In this document: piece by piece, positions 23,501-34,546 of the stretch | Position numbering within the stretch: position 1 is the stretch's first letter | Layout: every line of letters begins with the position of its first letter | From: Platycnemis pennipes | Taxonomy: Eukaryota > Arthropoda > Insecta > Odonata > Platycnemididae | Reading direction: 5' to 3' | DNA length: 64,000 bases | Assembly: GCA_933228895.1 (NCBI GenBank) | Contig: OW121854.1 | Location: forward strand, 51,998,609 to 52,062,608 | Program-made: the position numbers and the translations under genes | Notes under the pieces: model-generated | The model's input: only the letters and a program-made list of their open reading frames with translations | Database searches by the model: none | What the model was told of the DNA's origin: nothing

Positions 23501-24308
23501 ATCGCACTTAGTTTGTGATATTTTATTCATGCGTCTGTGTGGGTTTAACTGTTTTCATGTTGTATTTAATTGGTTTTGGTTTGAGATTCAAAAGAAGAAA
23601 TCTTGCTTATCTTGCCATAGTCTCGAAGTTTACGCCAACATAAACTTACCTGAGATTGGAAACAAATTAGACGATAATGAATCACCTTCGGGATCATTTT
23701 ATTTATAATATCAGTCCTTCAGTTATAAAAATTTCTTTTCAAGAACACATTTATGACTGAATTTTTAGCAACGTAATGTTAGAGTTGAGGAAAACATATC
23801 CGAAAATGAATTGTTCTGCCTGTTTTTTGTATACGAGGTACATTTTCGCTGATCTTTTTTTCTGAAATTCTACTCCGTTCATACTTATGTATTCCACATC
23901 CACTCCTATTCCACTTATTTTAGTAATGAATATTTTAGCAAGAAGACGAAAATATTTTATTTTAGATTGTGCATGCAGCAGTTAGATTGTGAGGACCATC
24001 TGAAATTTCTAGTGCGTTTTGAGATCACTAATTTTAATAGGGACGCACTTTTTCCTTTGGTGCCATTTCTTTTCATTCCTGAAAATAAATTTAATATCCC
24101 CTTGTCCATTTTTTCCCTCTTTTTGCAAGCCTTTTTCCTCTTTCTTCTTAGTTCCTCTTTTGACTGTAGCATTTCCTCGAAAACATTCTTTGACAGTGAT
24201 AACATCCTGAAAAATTTTGCTCTAACCTCTCATCACTTTTATAACGGTCTCTTTATCTATGTACACTCATTTGTATCATATCCATCAACATTTTCTACTA
24301 GGCTTTCA
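23501..24308. other. Unassigned sequence
   Basis: No supported gene. A minus-strand open frame of about 80 codons at 23,957-24,205 is rich in Lys, Arg and Glu, but I recognise no domain in it and it may be compositional. Confidence 0.4.
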
Positions 24309-24441
24309 GTAATGCACATAGCTTACAGACATCCGCAAGCTTTGAATATACATTTTAATAAATGTGTATGCATGTTCAATATTTAAATTATTATTTAAAT
24401 ATTGAGATTAATTTCAACCAAGTGAATTATATGTGCATTAC
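24309..24441. repeat. Nested inverted repeats
   Basis: Outer perfect 12-base arms GTAATGCACATA (24,309-24,320) and TATGTGCATTAC (24,430-24,441) flank an inner perfect palindrome with arms CAATATTTAAAT and ATTTAAATATTG around TATT (24,377-24,404). This may be a small MITE-like remnant, but no target-site duplication was seen. Confidence 0.5.
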
Positions 24442-24916
24442 ATTATAATTTCTTTCAATGTGATATTATGCTAATCTATTTAATATATCTGTGGCTCATG
24501 ACTGCTTATTTTTGGCCTCGACATTTCATTTCTGTTGCCAGATAATTAATTGTTTGTCTCATTATCGATCATCAGCGTTACATGTCCCTTTTCTTAACAA
24601 CACACAACATTTTTCCTATTCTATAAAATTTTTATACCACCTCAGCACATTTTTCTTTTCACAATTATCCTTTTGTAATGTGTAAAATTTGTCATATTTC
24701 CTTTTTTTTGGAATGTTTAAATCAGATACCGTGCACTTACTTCTCTATATATGCGTTTTTTCCCATTGATTTACTAATAACTTTCTTTCACGTAACAATT
24801 TCATAAGCTACGTAAATTTAGTGCTATTAATTCAAAACTGTGTATCTTCCTAAACAAAACGCTTATATCCCACGATTATTAGTCCACCAGTTTTTGCTGT
24901 TCACTGTCTTTATTCT

Positions 24917-26145
24917 TGTTATTTATTTATTATTATTATTCTACCGGTGATGGTTGGTTTAAATGGACATTTAATTCTTCCAACCCCCTAAGTTTCACAC
25001 GATGTCCCTCTTCAGCCCCTCATACCTCCTGTCACCCATCATTACATCCAAGCTACCCGTTCTTCTCCTCCCTCTTCCCCGCTTACCCAGCGCTTTTCCC
25101 TCAATCACCTCCTTCAAAACACCATCCCCTTTTATTACCTTTTCCATCCACAAATTCGGCCTTCTCCTAATTTCATCTATCAAATTTCTTACCTCTCCTA
25201 CCACTTGAAGCACTTCATCGTTCGTCTTCCTTTTGACCCACTTTACTTTCTCCATCCTTCTCCAAAACCTCATCTCAAAAGCCCTAAGTCCATTTTCATC
25301 TTATTTTCGCAAAGCCCACGTTTCCACCCCATATAGTGCTACTCTCCATACTAAACTTTTCACTAGTCTTTTCTTCACTTCCCTACTCAATGCACCTGTT
25401 GTTAGTTTACGACTACGAGTAAAAGCTTCTTTTGCCAATGCATTCTCCTTCTCACTTCAGTGCTGCTACACCCTTTTTCTTCCAACACACTACCCAGATA
25501 GCTAAATTGCTCTACCTGCTCTAGTTTCTCACCTACTACTTTTATCGTTATACTGTCCCTTTTTGTTCTTGGAAATCGCATTACTTTCGTTTTCTTCTGG
25601 TTTATCTTCATGCTATATTTTTTGCACTGTCCCTGCAAAGCATCCAGCATTTTTTGCAAGCCAAGGGCTGATTGCTTTACTAGCGCTTGGTCATACGCAA
25701 ATCTCACTGATTTTATCAATTTCCCTCCGACCTTTACTCTAGCCTCCAGCTCATCCCAAGCCTCCCCTCCGAGTATATGTTGAAAAGTACCGGCAATAAC
25801 GGATAGCCTAACTCTCCTCCCAATTGTTGCCCAATCCAATTCTCCATCGGCTATTCTCACTTGCACCTTCTGCGCCATGTATCAATTCCGGATCAGTCTC
25901 CTGTCTCTCCAGTCTACTCCTATCTTCTACATTATTTCCGTTAACCTGTCCCACCTCACTCTGTTGAACACCTTTCCGAAATCAACAAAGCACGCGAATA
26001 CATCCTGATTGTATTCTAGATTCCTTTCCACAATATTCTCATTGCTGCAATCGCATCCCGAGTGGCCCTCCCCTTCCGAAATCCAAACTGATCCCCACCT
26101 AGAAATTCGTTTGCTCTCTTTTCCATTCTCATATTGATGGCACTA
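24917..26145 (-). mobile_element. LINE family B: reverse transcriptase and 3' end (broken)
   Basis: On the minus strand from about 26,145: DQFGFRKGRATRDAIAA, then after a frameshift ACFVDFGKVFNRVRWDRL, then VRFAYDQALVKQSALGLQKM, YSMKINQKKTKVMRF, QFSYLGSVLEEKG and EVRRRMHWQ, and finally a C-terminal part with RRMEKVKW, TNDEVLQVVGEVR, VIEGKALGKRGRGRRR and YEGLKRD. These are reverse-transcriptase and C-terminal motifs of an insect non-LTR retrotransposon related to, but distinct from, family A. The catalytic FADD box reads FAYD at 25,690-25,701, replacing the first Asp. The element ends in an AATAATAATAATAAATAAAT tail at about 24,917-24,944. The endonuclease is missing and there are frame breaks, so it is a dead 5'-truncated copy. 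Confidence 0.85.
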
Positions 26146-27414
26146 CGTTTGCCGCATGAGAAATTTGTTATTAATACCATTAATTTAATTCAGTAGCAGA
26201 TGAGAAATAGTAAAGTAATCGTTGATCCGTAAAATTGATTAGGATACGCTCTATTAATTTTATATTGGTACAAAGAAATTGTGTAATGCATGGAAGAAAT
26301 TTATGATTAAATTATTAAATCATGGAAATACAAATTATCATTTTTCAAGGAGATATAAGTATTTTTTGCTAACTGCACTATAGTATTGGACTAACAATAA
26401 GATAAACTTGGTTGGATTGCTTTAAATTCTTGGGGCGTATACGGTACATGATTAATGTAGGTATAAATCTACTCTTAATGCAATTGAGTTGCGACATTTG
26501 ATAATCGTGTATGTACCATTATTGAGTACATTTCTTAGAAACAGCTGACTTACCAAATACTCTTGCATTTTATGAATCGGAATAAGGAAGATAAATAAGG
26601 CCTATACCACTAATAGTCACGCTAAAAACATTTGAAAAGGTTTTAGCATACAGGTATTCTTTAAACGGATGGTAAAATTCCTATACCATTCTCAATATTC
26701 CTCCACATAAACCGTTTAGAAAATATATTGTTGAATTTTTTCTAAAGCCAACGTTCATTTTGGAAACTAAGTACAGTACTTGTCAATTTAAACTACGCCT
26801 TCTTCTCAGTTAAACGTCTTTGTTTGAATCAGTATTTTTTTTATTTTTAGATTTTTGGACCTTATTTTATTTTTGGTCTTAGGGTTATAAGTAGCCTTGT
26901 CCTGTGGGGGTATTCATATTAATCATGTGCTAAGAATAATTTAATTGAAATTGGTCATTTAGTTTCGTGGCAATCTTGTGCATTCCATATAGTTACTTTG
27001 TTTAATGATAAATTGAGCGTAGGGAGATGAAATGTTTTGGGGAGACGATAAATATATGTGTGGGGAGAGTAACTTGCATTATAAGGAGTCATGCGATTGT
27101 TTGAAATTTGACTCTAATTTATTGATAATTACTTCATTTCAAAGTAAAAAGTGAACGAATTTCGGAATCAGATAATAAATGTATAAGTACGGGTACATTT
27201 CTACATACGTACGGGTTGTTCAATATTTAAAATCAAGCCTACTGCCAAAAAGCAATAGTTTGGCTCGGCCGTGCGGGAGTTTCGTTGGGCTCAGGCCTTG
27301 CGATGGGCCTTGAGCATATGGGTTGAAGATTCAGGAGGGATCGATTTAAAGGAGGGCCAAGTCGAGAGGGGTCCGAGTTGCTGCCAAAGTGGAAATAACC
27401 ACGGTTCTTAGCTT
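26146..27414. other. Unassigned AT-rich sequence
   Basis: No gene or repeat recognised. A CpG-richer patch at about 27,255-27,400 precedes the SINE. Confidence 0.5.
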
Positions 27415-27750
27415 ATTTAGGGGAGGCGACCGACGGCTGAGGTCATTTGCGCCATATAGGATAGGTGGATAATTGTGTAATGGTAGGAGTTTTCAGGTAA
27501 CGGAGGAAGGGTGGAGAGAAACCCGGCGTCGGCATTAGCCTACTCTTAACGAAAGGCGCCAAGGGGACCAAGACTTAACGTCCCATCCCACGGACGGAGT
27601 ACTGAACTTGAAATGCTCTCCACTAGGCACTCAAGTGGGGACCGGTTTTCCACTGAAAAATCTGTCAATGCCGGGAATCGAACCAGGGCCCTCGGGATGA
27701 GAGGCCAGTACTCCAGCCACCTGATCAACCCGATCCCCACCGCGGTTCTT
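27415..27750 (-). mobile_element. tRNA-derived SINE, family 1, copy 2
   Basis: This is colinear with the copy at 10.3-10.64 kb over its whole length. The B box is better preserved here: GGTTCGATTCCC on the minus strand (27,673-27,684), preceded by the anticodon-arm-like GCCTCTCATCCCGAGGGCC. The body shares AACCCGGCGTCG, GCGCCAAGG, GCACTCAAGTGGGGACCGG and GAGGTCATTTGCGCC with copy 1. The tail-side region differs by small indels. It is non-coding; the Pol III head would drive transcription if intact. Confidence 0.88.
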
Positions 27751-27979
27751 CACGACACGAGAAGGAAGACATACGGGTCGGCGTCGGTAACGGACCCATA
27801 CCATTTTGTTTCAGAATTGCCCCCCATGTCCTGCATGGTCATAAGAACGAACGCGCCAGCCTCTTTTTTTAAGCAGATGAACCGAATGTGAAGATGCTCT
27901 CGGGAGACGTCTTCACCTCGCCGGGATTTCGACTCCTTTGCACGCGGCCTTCTCGCATCACGTTCCCAACCACCCAGAT

Positions 27980-28610
27980 ATGACATCCGTCCTCCTCCCC
28001 TTCTTATCCCAGCGCACCCATCCTCTTTCTCTCTGCTTTAGGAGGAGCAGGAGAACATTTCGTTCACATCCCATTCACCCCCTTCCGCCCTCACCCTCTC
28101 TTTCTCATCCCTTCGTACGCATCTTTCACCTTCTCATTAAAACTCGCCTACCGTGTCCCTCACCGTCATCCTCCCACCACCCTGCCATCCTTCTATTTAT
28201 GTCTACATGGCTGTTAGTTTTTAGTTGCTTGTTAGCCGAGGGGACCTCGCCTTAAATTAAGTCACCTCTTTTGTACGTTTCCTTCCACACCCCACCTCAC
28301 CCCGCTATATATCTCCCGCCTCGTCACGTGCTACTCGCCCCTCTCTTTCTCTCCTGCCATCCCTTCTCTCTCTCTCTCTCACTTTCCCTCATTACCCTTG
28401 CCTCTCTCCTCCCTTTCTCTCCTTCCCTCGCTCTAGTCATTCGCCGGCGTCGAAGCGTGAGCACTTTCACTTTTCATCGCCTGCCCCTCGTCCCGTCGCC
28501 TAGGTTAGTTCTTGGCCATTTCTCAAGGATCCCCCTCGCTTTCTGCCAGCCTCCCGACCTTACCCCTCCCGCTTCCTTGTGTCATCTCGTCGGGCAAGAT
28601 CCTCCTTTTG
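27980..28610. other. Pyrimidine-rich island with CT microsatellite
   Basis: C/T-dominated plus strand. It includes a CT repeat at about 28,363-28,381 and CpG-containing stretches at 28,440-28,590. CACGTGCTACTC (from 28,325) and TCATTCGCCGGC (ending 28,448) also occur at 7619-7653, where they lie about 12 bases apart instead of about 100. That suggests pyrimidine-repeat expansion between them in this copy. No domain is seen in the open frames. Confidence 0.5.
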
Positions 28611-28687
28611 ACGACTTTGTACTATGGTGAGGATGGGATGAGACTCGTATCAGCTTTGTGGAATACCATTTAAACAATGAATGTATA

Positions 28688-28894
28688 GAATTTTGCAAAC
28701 CACAGGGTCAAGAATACAATGACACAATCTGAATTCCAGTTCATTAGCATCAGCATCACCATCACATACATATATGCTAAGAGTACAGTTCGCAATAAAT
28801 GTTTGCTCTTGTCACTTATGTACCTGATGATGATGCCAATTCATTGGTATCCGGATTTTGCCAATTTATTCTTGACCCTGTGGGTTGTAAAATC
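28688..28894. mobile_element. Foldback (MITE-like) hairpin element 1
   Basis: The ends are inverted repeats. GAATTTTGCAAACCACAGGG followed by TCAAGAATAC at the left pairs with the right end, whose reverse complement is GATTTTACAACCCACAGGG followed by TCAAGAATAAA. The match continues inward more weakly (AATCTGAATTCCA with AATCCGGATACCA; TTAGCATCAGCATC with TTGGCATCATCATC), giving arms of about 75-80 bases around a loop of about 50 bases. There is no coding capacity and no clear target-site duplication. It resembles a non-autonomous DNA-transposon derivative; the superfamily is not identified. Confidence 0.65.
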
Positions 28895-29360
28895 AACTGA
28901 TTACTTGCATGATGAATATATCACGCAGATAACTCTCCTTGGAAAATATGCATTAGCCTACTGGACAGAAACTATGGCTAAGTCCCTTGGTGAATTGGTG
29001 GAATTGGTGAAATTCCAATATCTAGGTTCAAAGATGATAGATGATAAAACAATGATACGCAGTGGTTGGTAGATAGATACCTTTATGGAATTTGAAAAAA
29101 AATACTTGGTTGGTCAAAAAGAGGCGTTACAAGAGGAAATTCGGTGGTGAATGAATAAATGAAGTAAGGATACATACCTATATATGTTGCAGTCCATGAA
29201 AGGATTGTAGACGTCACGTGACTGGAGGGATAGAGGGGGAGAGATGTAAATTTCAGCTGAAATTAGGATGGTTTGACTAGCTGGTAAGGCATGGTAGCTG
29301 ATACACGCTTTACTAAAATGAATGGTTTGCGGCGAGACTTCGTGAAATTGCTTCATATTG
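28895..29360. other. Unassigned sequence
   Basis: No gene recognised. A short TTGGTGAAT/TTGGTGGAA repetition lies at about 28,983-29,010. Confidence 0.45.
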
Positions 29361-29468
29361 CATTGAAAAACTTCGTAAATTTCACATAGGTAACTTTAAT
29401 CGACCTGATGATGCAACGAAACTGGTCGATTAAAGTTACCTTTGTGAAATTTACAAAGTTTTTCAATG
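29361..29468. repeat. Near-perfect 45-bp-arm hairpin
   Basis: Left arm 29,361-29,405 (begins CATTGAAAAAC, ends TTAATCGACC) pairs with right arm 29,424-29,468 with two mismatches in 45. The loop is 18 bases, TGATGATGCAACGAAACT. The sequence across the loop reads CTGATGA...CGAAAC, recalling hairpins seen in some invertebrate retroelement repeats and, superficially, the hammerhead core words. As a single hairpin it lacks the three-way junction of a hammerhead. It may be a mobile-element end or a small-RNA-like hairpin. Confidence 0.8.
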
Positions 29469-29619
29469 CACAAGCTATACCGGTGCACGCTAGTAGGATA
29501 GGAATGGGATTATTGTACAAGAAACAGAAAACGAGCATCAAGGCCTCGGGTGAATTGACCTAAGACTTTAAACCATCTTAGGCATTAAACCCATCGCCAC
29601 CAAGGCCGGCCAGTAGTAT

Positions 29620-29645
29620 GGAGAGAGAGAGAGACGGAGAGAGAA
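29620..29645. repeat. GA microsatellite
   Basis: Interrupted (GA)n run, 29,620-29,645, with one ACG interruption. Confidence 0.9.
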
Positions 29646-30242
29646 ACATGAATGAAAGACAAAAAGCTATACCTTTACTATTGAGGGGAAAATAAATGTC
29701 CTTCGTTTTCAAAATCCAAATGTTACCGATCTGAGAACAAATTATAAGTATATTGGAAAGAGAAAATGACAGGATAGGAGATGATATTGGGACTTAATGA
29801 AATTAAAACGTCAATTAAACCAGTGAGGGAGGAGGTAAAATAAATGGATTGTGGAGGGAAACTATTTTAACGATACATTCAGAACAACATTAGCTCACCA
29901 ATTGTCACCAAATATTTGCTGATTATTGTTCTGCTATTTTTCTAGGTATGTGTTTTACTGTCCATTTCACGGCACATTTTTCTTATATGACCTTCTATTT
30001 TCTTTATCTTATTTAATATTTCTCCCTGTCTCATTTATTTCTATTTATATGCCTATCTTCTCATTGCCATTACCGAAATATATTACATTATCCAATTGGT
30101 CAAGCCATTCTTTATAACGCTCCATTTTATAAATGGAATCATTTCTTCAATCGATTATACTTCCTCCTACATAGGTATTTTCTTTTTCCTTTTCTCAATT
30201 TCCGAAAATCCTGTTCACTTCCCTCATTATCTCAGTCCAAGT
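29646..30242. other. Unassigned AT-rich sequence
   Basis: No gene or repeat recognised. Confidence 0.5.
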
Positions 30243-30730
30243 ATGAATAGAATAGAAATATTTTATTGGTCTTGGAAGTGTTCGTCCACTAAGAACATAA
30301 ATAAAAATACATAAAAATTTGAGCTTGTAACTCATACATCCATATTCAAAGCGAATACATATTGATCTAGAGAAACAAATCAGCGCATTCTAAAAGTTTT
30401 TCCATATATTTTAAATTAAAGCCCTTCTTGGGTGAATATATGCCAAAAACATTATTTAAAACCAACATTGAACCGGATTCCTTCATGTTGGCGGGAATAC
30501 TATTCCACAATCTGGCTCCAGCGACGTATAAAGATTTTTTATTTACAGTAGTCCTATGCAATGGACCAACTAAGTGATCAGGAGCCTTTCGGGTGGTAAT
30601 ATTGGCCTTTTTTTCTCCGGGAGGGAAGAATTGCTTTAAATAACCAGATTGCTGGTTTTTGAAAGGACAATACATAAACGAACAAAGCCAGTATTTCCTC
30701 TTAGTTTTGGCTTTCATCCATGTAAGCCTG
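30243..30730 (-). mobile_element. LINE type C: C-terminal fragment and 3' end (Jockey/CR1/L2-like)
   Basis: A minus-strand open stretch of about 115 codons (30,717 to 30,367) contains KKSLYVAGARLWNSIPANMK. That is the conserved 'F/Y-x-x-A-G-x-R-x-W-N-S-L/I-P' motif near the C-terminus of Jockey, CR1 and L2-type reverse-transcriptase proteins. Upstream residues (SFMYCPFKNQQSGYLKQFF) fit the region before this motif in the same proteins. The reverse transcriptase core and endonuclease are absent. Downstream the 3' UTR ends with AATATTTCTATTCTATTC on the minus strand, a simple-sequence tail of the kind these elements carry. It is a dead 5'-truncated insertion distinct from families A and B. Confidence 0.7.
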
Positions 30731-31059
30731 GTAAAATAAGGGGAAATATGATTACCTTTCTTTAAAGTTAAAAATAAACCTTACATATATATTTAATAAA
30801 TGTTCTAGCTTTACATTGAGATCTTCAGTAATATCGTGGTATATAAGACAGGATTAATCAAAGTGCGAGAAAATAAGTGAGGAGATACTTTGCTTACTTG
30901 TATGAAAGGGTAGGAGATGGTTCTGAATTTTGAGCTGATGGAGGATCATCTTAACCTTAGTGCTAAATTCTAAAATTGTAATATGCCTGAAATTTATTCT
31001 CAGATCGTTAATTTACGATTTAAGAATGCCATGCTCAATCATTTCTAAACAGAAATAAG
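30731..31059. other. Unassigned AT-rich sequence
   Basis: Nothing recognised. Confidence 0.45.
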
Positions 31060-31640
31060 AGAATTGTCTTTAAATTTTCTCCGTGTTTCTCTCTCTTTCT
31101 ACTCTTTTGTATTCTTGAAGGTGTATGGGGAGGGTGAATTCCCTCTCTTCTGTTACTTCTTACTCTCCCTCCCGTCTTCCCAATGTTTTCCCACCTCCTC
31201 GAGCACGCGCACGGAGATCTTTGTCATTCAAATTTCGCCCTCCGGAGTCCCACAGTCCTCGAGAATGGGGGAAAATTAGCCTCGGGATGCCATTTTACAT
31301 TCCCATGGCCAAACAGCGCAGGGGTCTAAATGCGTCGCCCGGGAGTTGTGTGTAGTTCGTGTGAGTTAGAGCCATGAAAACAGGCCCTTTCCTAGTTTTT
31401 GCTTGGAATGGACAATCACGCCATGCTGGTCGCCTGATGGGCACCTGGTTGTCACGCCATTCTCGTGCACCGTTTTGTTTTTGGAGGGAGTCTGCGAAAG
31501 TGCCCAAACAAAACGTCAGTGTTCGCAAGTGTGCATTGAGTTAGTGGACTACGGCGCGCGCGTGAATGCTCTGGTCATTTGCATTGGATATGCAGGTTAA
31601 TGGCCAAAATACGTATCAGGTGGGTAAATAGGGTTGGGAA
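31060..31640. other. GC-elevated patch, CpG-containing
   Basis: GC content is visibly higher than in the flanks, with GCGCGCGCG at about 31,554-31,562 and an octamer-like ATTTGCAT at 31,577. Open frames on both strands show no recognisable domain. A promoter-like role is possible but unsupported. Confidence 0.35.
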
Positions 31641-33142
31641 TGGCGTAGGCGTGGTTAGGAATTGGGAACTTTTCATTGGCTTAAAACGAATAATGCTTTT
31701 AATTTTAATGCTTTGAACTGACTGATATATTAAGCTAAAGTCATACTCAACTGCGTAAAGAAGGGAATAAGTGCGATGTCTGGGATGAAAATATTTGAAA
31801 AAACATTATACCCATTAGCAAACTATTTCTTGCATCAATATTTATCACTCTACTATTCACTGACGCATATAATATTTTAGTTTGTGCTTCAGAAGGGATG
31901 ATTCACAACAAATGTCTTTAAAGCGTGTAAAAGTACCCAATATTTATCTCATACGAAATAATTGGGGATTAACTAAGTGAGACCTAAAATGAGACCTTAA
32001 AAAATTATTAAGTAGGCGGTGAGGTGACACGTTTTTGTAGGGGAGTTCAACAGCCTGCCACTTATCCCTGCTATAGTTCATGGAGAGAAAAAAGATGCGA
32101 TGAAATGATAACTGTATCATCACGACCATAGATTTGCGCGCTAGGCAACATGTAAAAGTGAATTATATAGCAGATATTCTGGCGGGTAACGCCATTAAAG
32201 TTTTTGAGGCTAGTTCGTGAACTTTGAATTTGAAATTTATGCTTGGATTTTAAAGAATTCCCTCATCTTATTAGATATGCGTCGTGATCTATTTACATGG
32301 GAGAGACCATGAAAGGATCGCTTGAATCTCACGGATTGCACGGTACCAGTTGTGGAATGAGCTCGAAGAATATTTATTTGGATATTGATTCCAGTTTATA
32401 AGGCTGTGCATCGTTACTGCACGAAGATTAACCGATTGCAGTGAGTGGAGACAAGGAATTAGCTCCAAAAATAGTCACTGCCTCGGGAGATGAAAACGTG
32501 CTGCAATTGAGGTTTGAAAAGCTGTGTTGGTTCCATGCACACTCGATGGAAATGGAGTCGGGTGGATCCAATGTGCTTCCGATTTAATTAGTCGTCCCTT
32601 TGTGCTACCGCCGTCGAACCTTGCTGAGTGATGGTTTATCCGTGCGGTAAGTAATTTTGACGTCATATCAATTCTTTTATTTTTGAGCCCATTGCACCAA
32701 TCCACTTCCTCATAAAAAGACCAATTTTGCTGAGCCAGGTCCACCAGAAAATAACATGTGAAGGGATGTGAAAAGGAAAATTATGCTAATGGACTCAATT
32801 CACCTCGGTCTTTTTTCCTTTCACTTTTGCAAAATGGGATGGTATGATTGTTTCTCCCTTTCATAAATTAATCAATAGTACCCCACGATATTTCAATGAT
32901 CGAAAAGTGATGATCATGAGTTTTTAGCCTTCAAAAGAGCTATATTCCTACTGCGAAATTTATACTCCATATTTAAATGCTGGTAGGAGAATTTTTCTGT
33001 GACAGCTTTAGGAGGGGAGTTTGCTAGTACGTTTTAATTTCGTTGTATTGTATTTACTTCTATAGCGAACGTCTCTCAGAATCGTATAACGAGCGTGCAA
33101 ATATCGATCACTAAACATTCATCATCACTTTCTCCAACCTTC
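31641..33142. other. Unassigned sequence
   Basis: No gene or repeat recognised in about 1.5 kb. Confidence 0.5.
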
Positions 33143-33283
33143 TATTCAAACAAATTATTCTCGTTATCTAGCACACTTTATACTTGTTTTATCCCAAGTA
33201 TATGCAAAGATCCAAACATACTTTTAATAAATGCATACCCAAATGCTGGGCTTTTTTTCTTGCTACGATTATTGTATTCCAAT
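33143..33283 (+). repeat. Flank block X, upstream copy
   Basis: About 130 bases (TTATCTAGCACACTTTATACTTG, quoted in part as TATCTAGCACACTTTATAC, then GATCCAAACATACTTTTAAT, then ATACCCAAATGCTGGGCT) recur at 34,426-34,546 in the same orientation. The 163-bp array lies between the two copies, with a non-repeated stretch of about 690 bases after this copy. Confidence 0.85.
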
Positions 33284-33977
33284 ATTTAATTGAAAATTCA
33301 ACTTTTCTTTTCACGTAGTATTCCTTTGATAATTCTACAGGCAACAATTTTATTCGAATCGTTTTTTTTTTGATTTTATGAAATTGCAATTTTGACTTCT
33401 TATTTTCATCATAACTACCACCCAGTGCATAGAAATTTACTGTATTCTGCGGATTGATTGTTATTTTGACATATTAGTTGACATATTTTATGCTTAAACA
33501 ACCCCATAACTCTCCTGGTCTCGCAGTATGCATTAAACGGTAAATTATAGTTGAAAGAATATTGGCTGCATTTAATAATTGCCTAACAATGCATGACTTA
33601 CAAAGTCTAACGGTCAGTGCGTATGATGAAGAATATTGGGGATGTGTGAATTTCAAGCACGGATAATTGAGGCGTTATGTTAGGCGATGAGTCTACAACC
33701 AATTAAAACAACCAAAATTTCCTGGTTCATATAGTAGTATATAAAAATGAAATGTTGGCATAATATCTCATGAGATTAAGTGCGTTTAGTAAACTTTCAT
33801 GGTTATGTTTGTCCATCAGTGATTTTGCTGTTTTTAATTTGCGTAGCGCAAAAATATATACTTTCAAATTGGCCGTCGAAATAAATAGCGTTCCAGGCGA
33901 GAAGTGTGACTTATGGAAACCATCAACTAAGATTTGTAATGACGCTGGCTGCAAAAGGATTTTAGCTTAGTTGAAAC

Positions 33978-34466
33978 TTATTATCGCTCACTAAGCGCTG
34001 CACTACTGATTGCTAATAGACCCCAATGATGACTCTTTTCATATTGTTTCAGTAAAACTTAATCCAATATAGAATCAATGTTAGAATCTTTATCTTATTC
34101 AAACATAACATTCTCGTTATCTAGCACACTTTATACTTACTTATTATCGCTCACTAAGCGCTGCACTACTGATTGCTAATAGACCCCAATGATGACTCTT
34201 TTCATATTGTTTCAGTAAAACTTAATCCAATATAGAATCAATGTTAGAATCTTTATCTTATTCAAACATAACATTCTCGTTATCTAGCACACTTTATACT
34301 TACTTATTATCGCTCACTAAGCGCTGCACTACTGATTGCTAATAGACCCCTAAGATGACTCTTTTCATGTTGTTTCAGTAAACCATAATCCAATATAGAA
34401 TCAAAGTTAGAATCTTTATCTTATTCAAACATTATCTAGCACACTTTATACTTGCTTTATGCCAAG
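33978..34466 (+). repeat. Tandem array of three 163-bp units
   Basis: Each unit begins TTATTATCGCTCACTAAGCG, at 33,978, 34,141 and 34,304. Units 1 and 2 appear identical over all 163 bases. Unit 3 has a handful of substitutions and a small deletion near its end, where it merges into flank block X. Each unit ends with TATCTAGCACACTTTATACT, which is also the start of block X, so the array seems to have grown from that junction. There is no open frame and no RNA-gene signal. The identity implies recent duplication or homogenisation, or an assembly artefact. Confidence 0.92.
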
Positions 34467-34546
34467 TACATTCAAAGATCCAAACATACTTTTAATAAAT
34501 GCATACCCAAATGCTGGGCTATTTTTCTTGCTATGATTATTGTAGC
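34426..34546 (+). repeat. Flank block X, downstream copy
   Basis: This matches 33,143-33,283 through the ends of ATACCCAAATGCTGGGCT and TTTTTCTTGCTAYGATTATTG, with small deletions. It directly follows the third 163-bp unit. Confidence 0.85.

Noticed and set aside
23957..24205. Minus-strand Lys/Arg/Glu-rich frame as a conserved exon
   Set aside because: No family recognised; the charged composition follows from a T/C-rich plus strand. Left as unassigned.
29405..29421. Functional hammerhead ribozyme
   Set aside because: The CTGATGA and GAAA words are present, but they lie in the loop of a single hairpin with no helix II of normal form and no third helix or cleavage site.
33978..34466. CRISPR array
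   Set aside because: Units are 163 bp and nearly identical throughout, with no alternation of short repeats and unique spacers; eukaryotic context.
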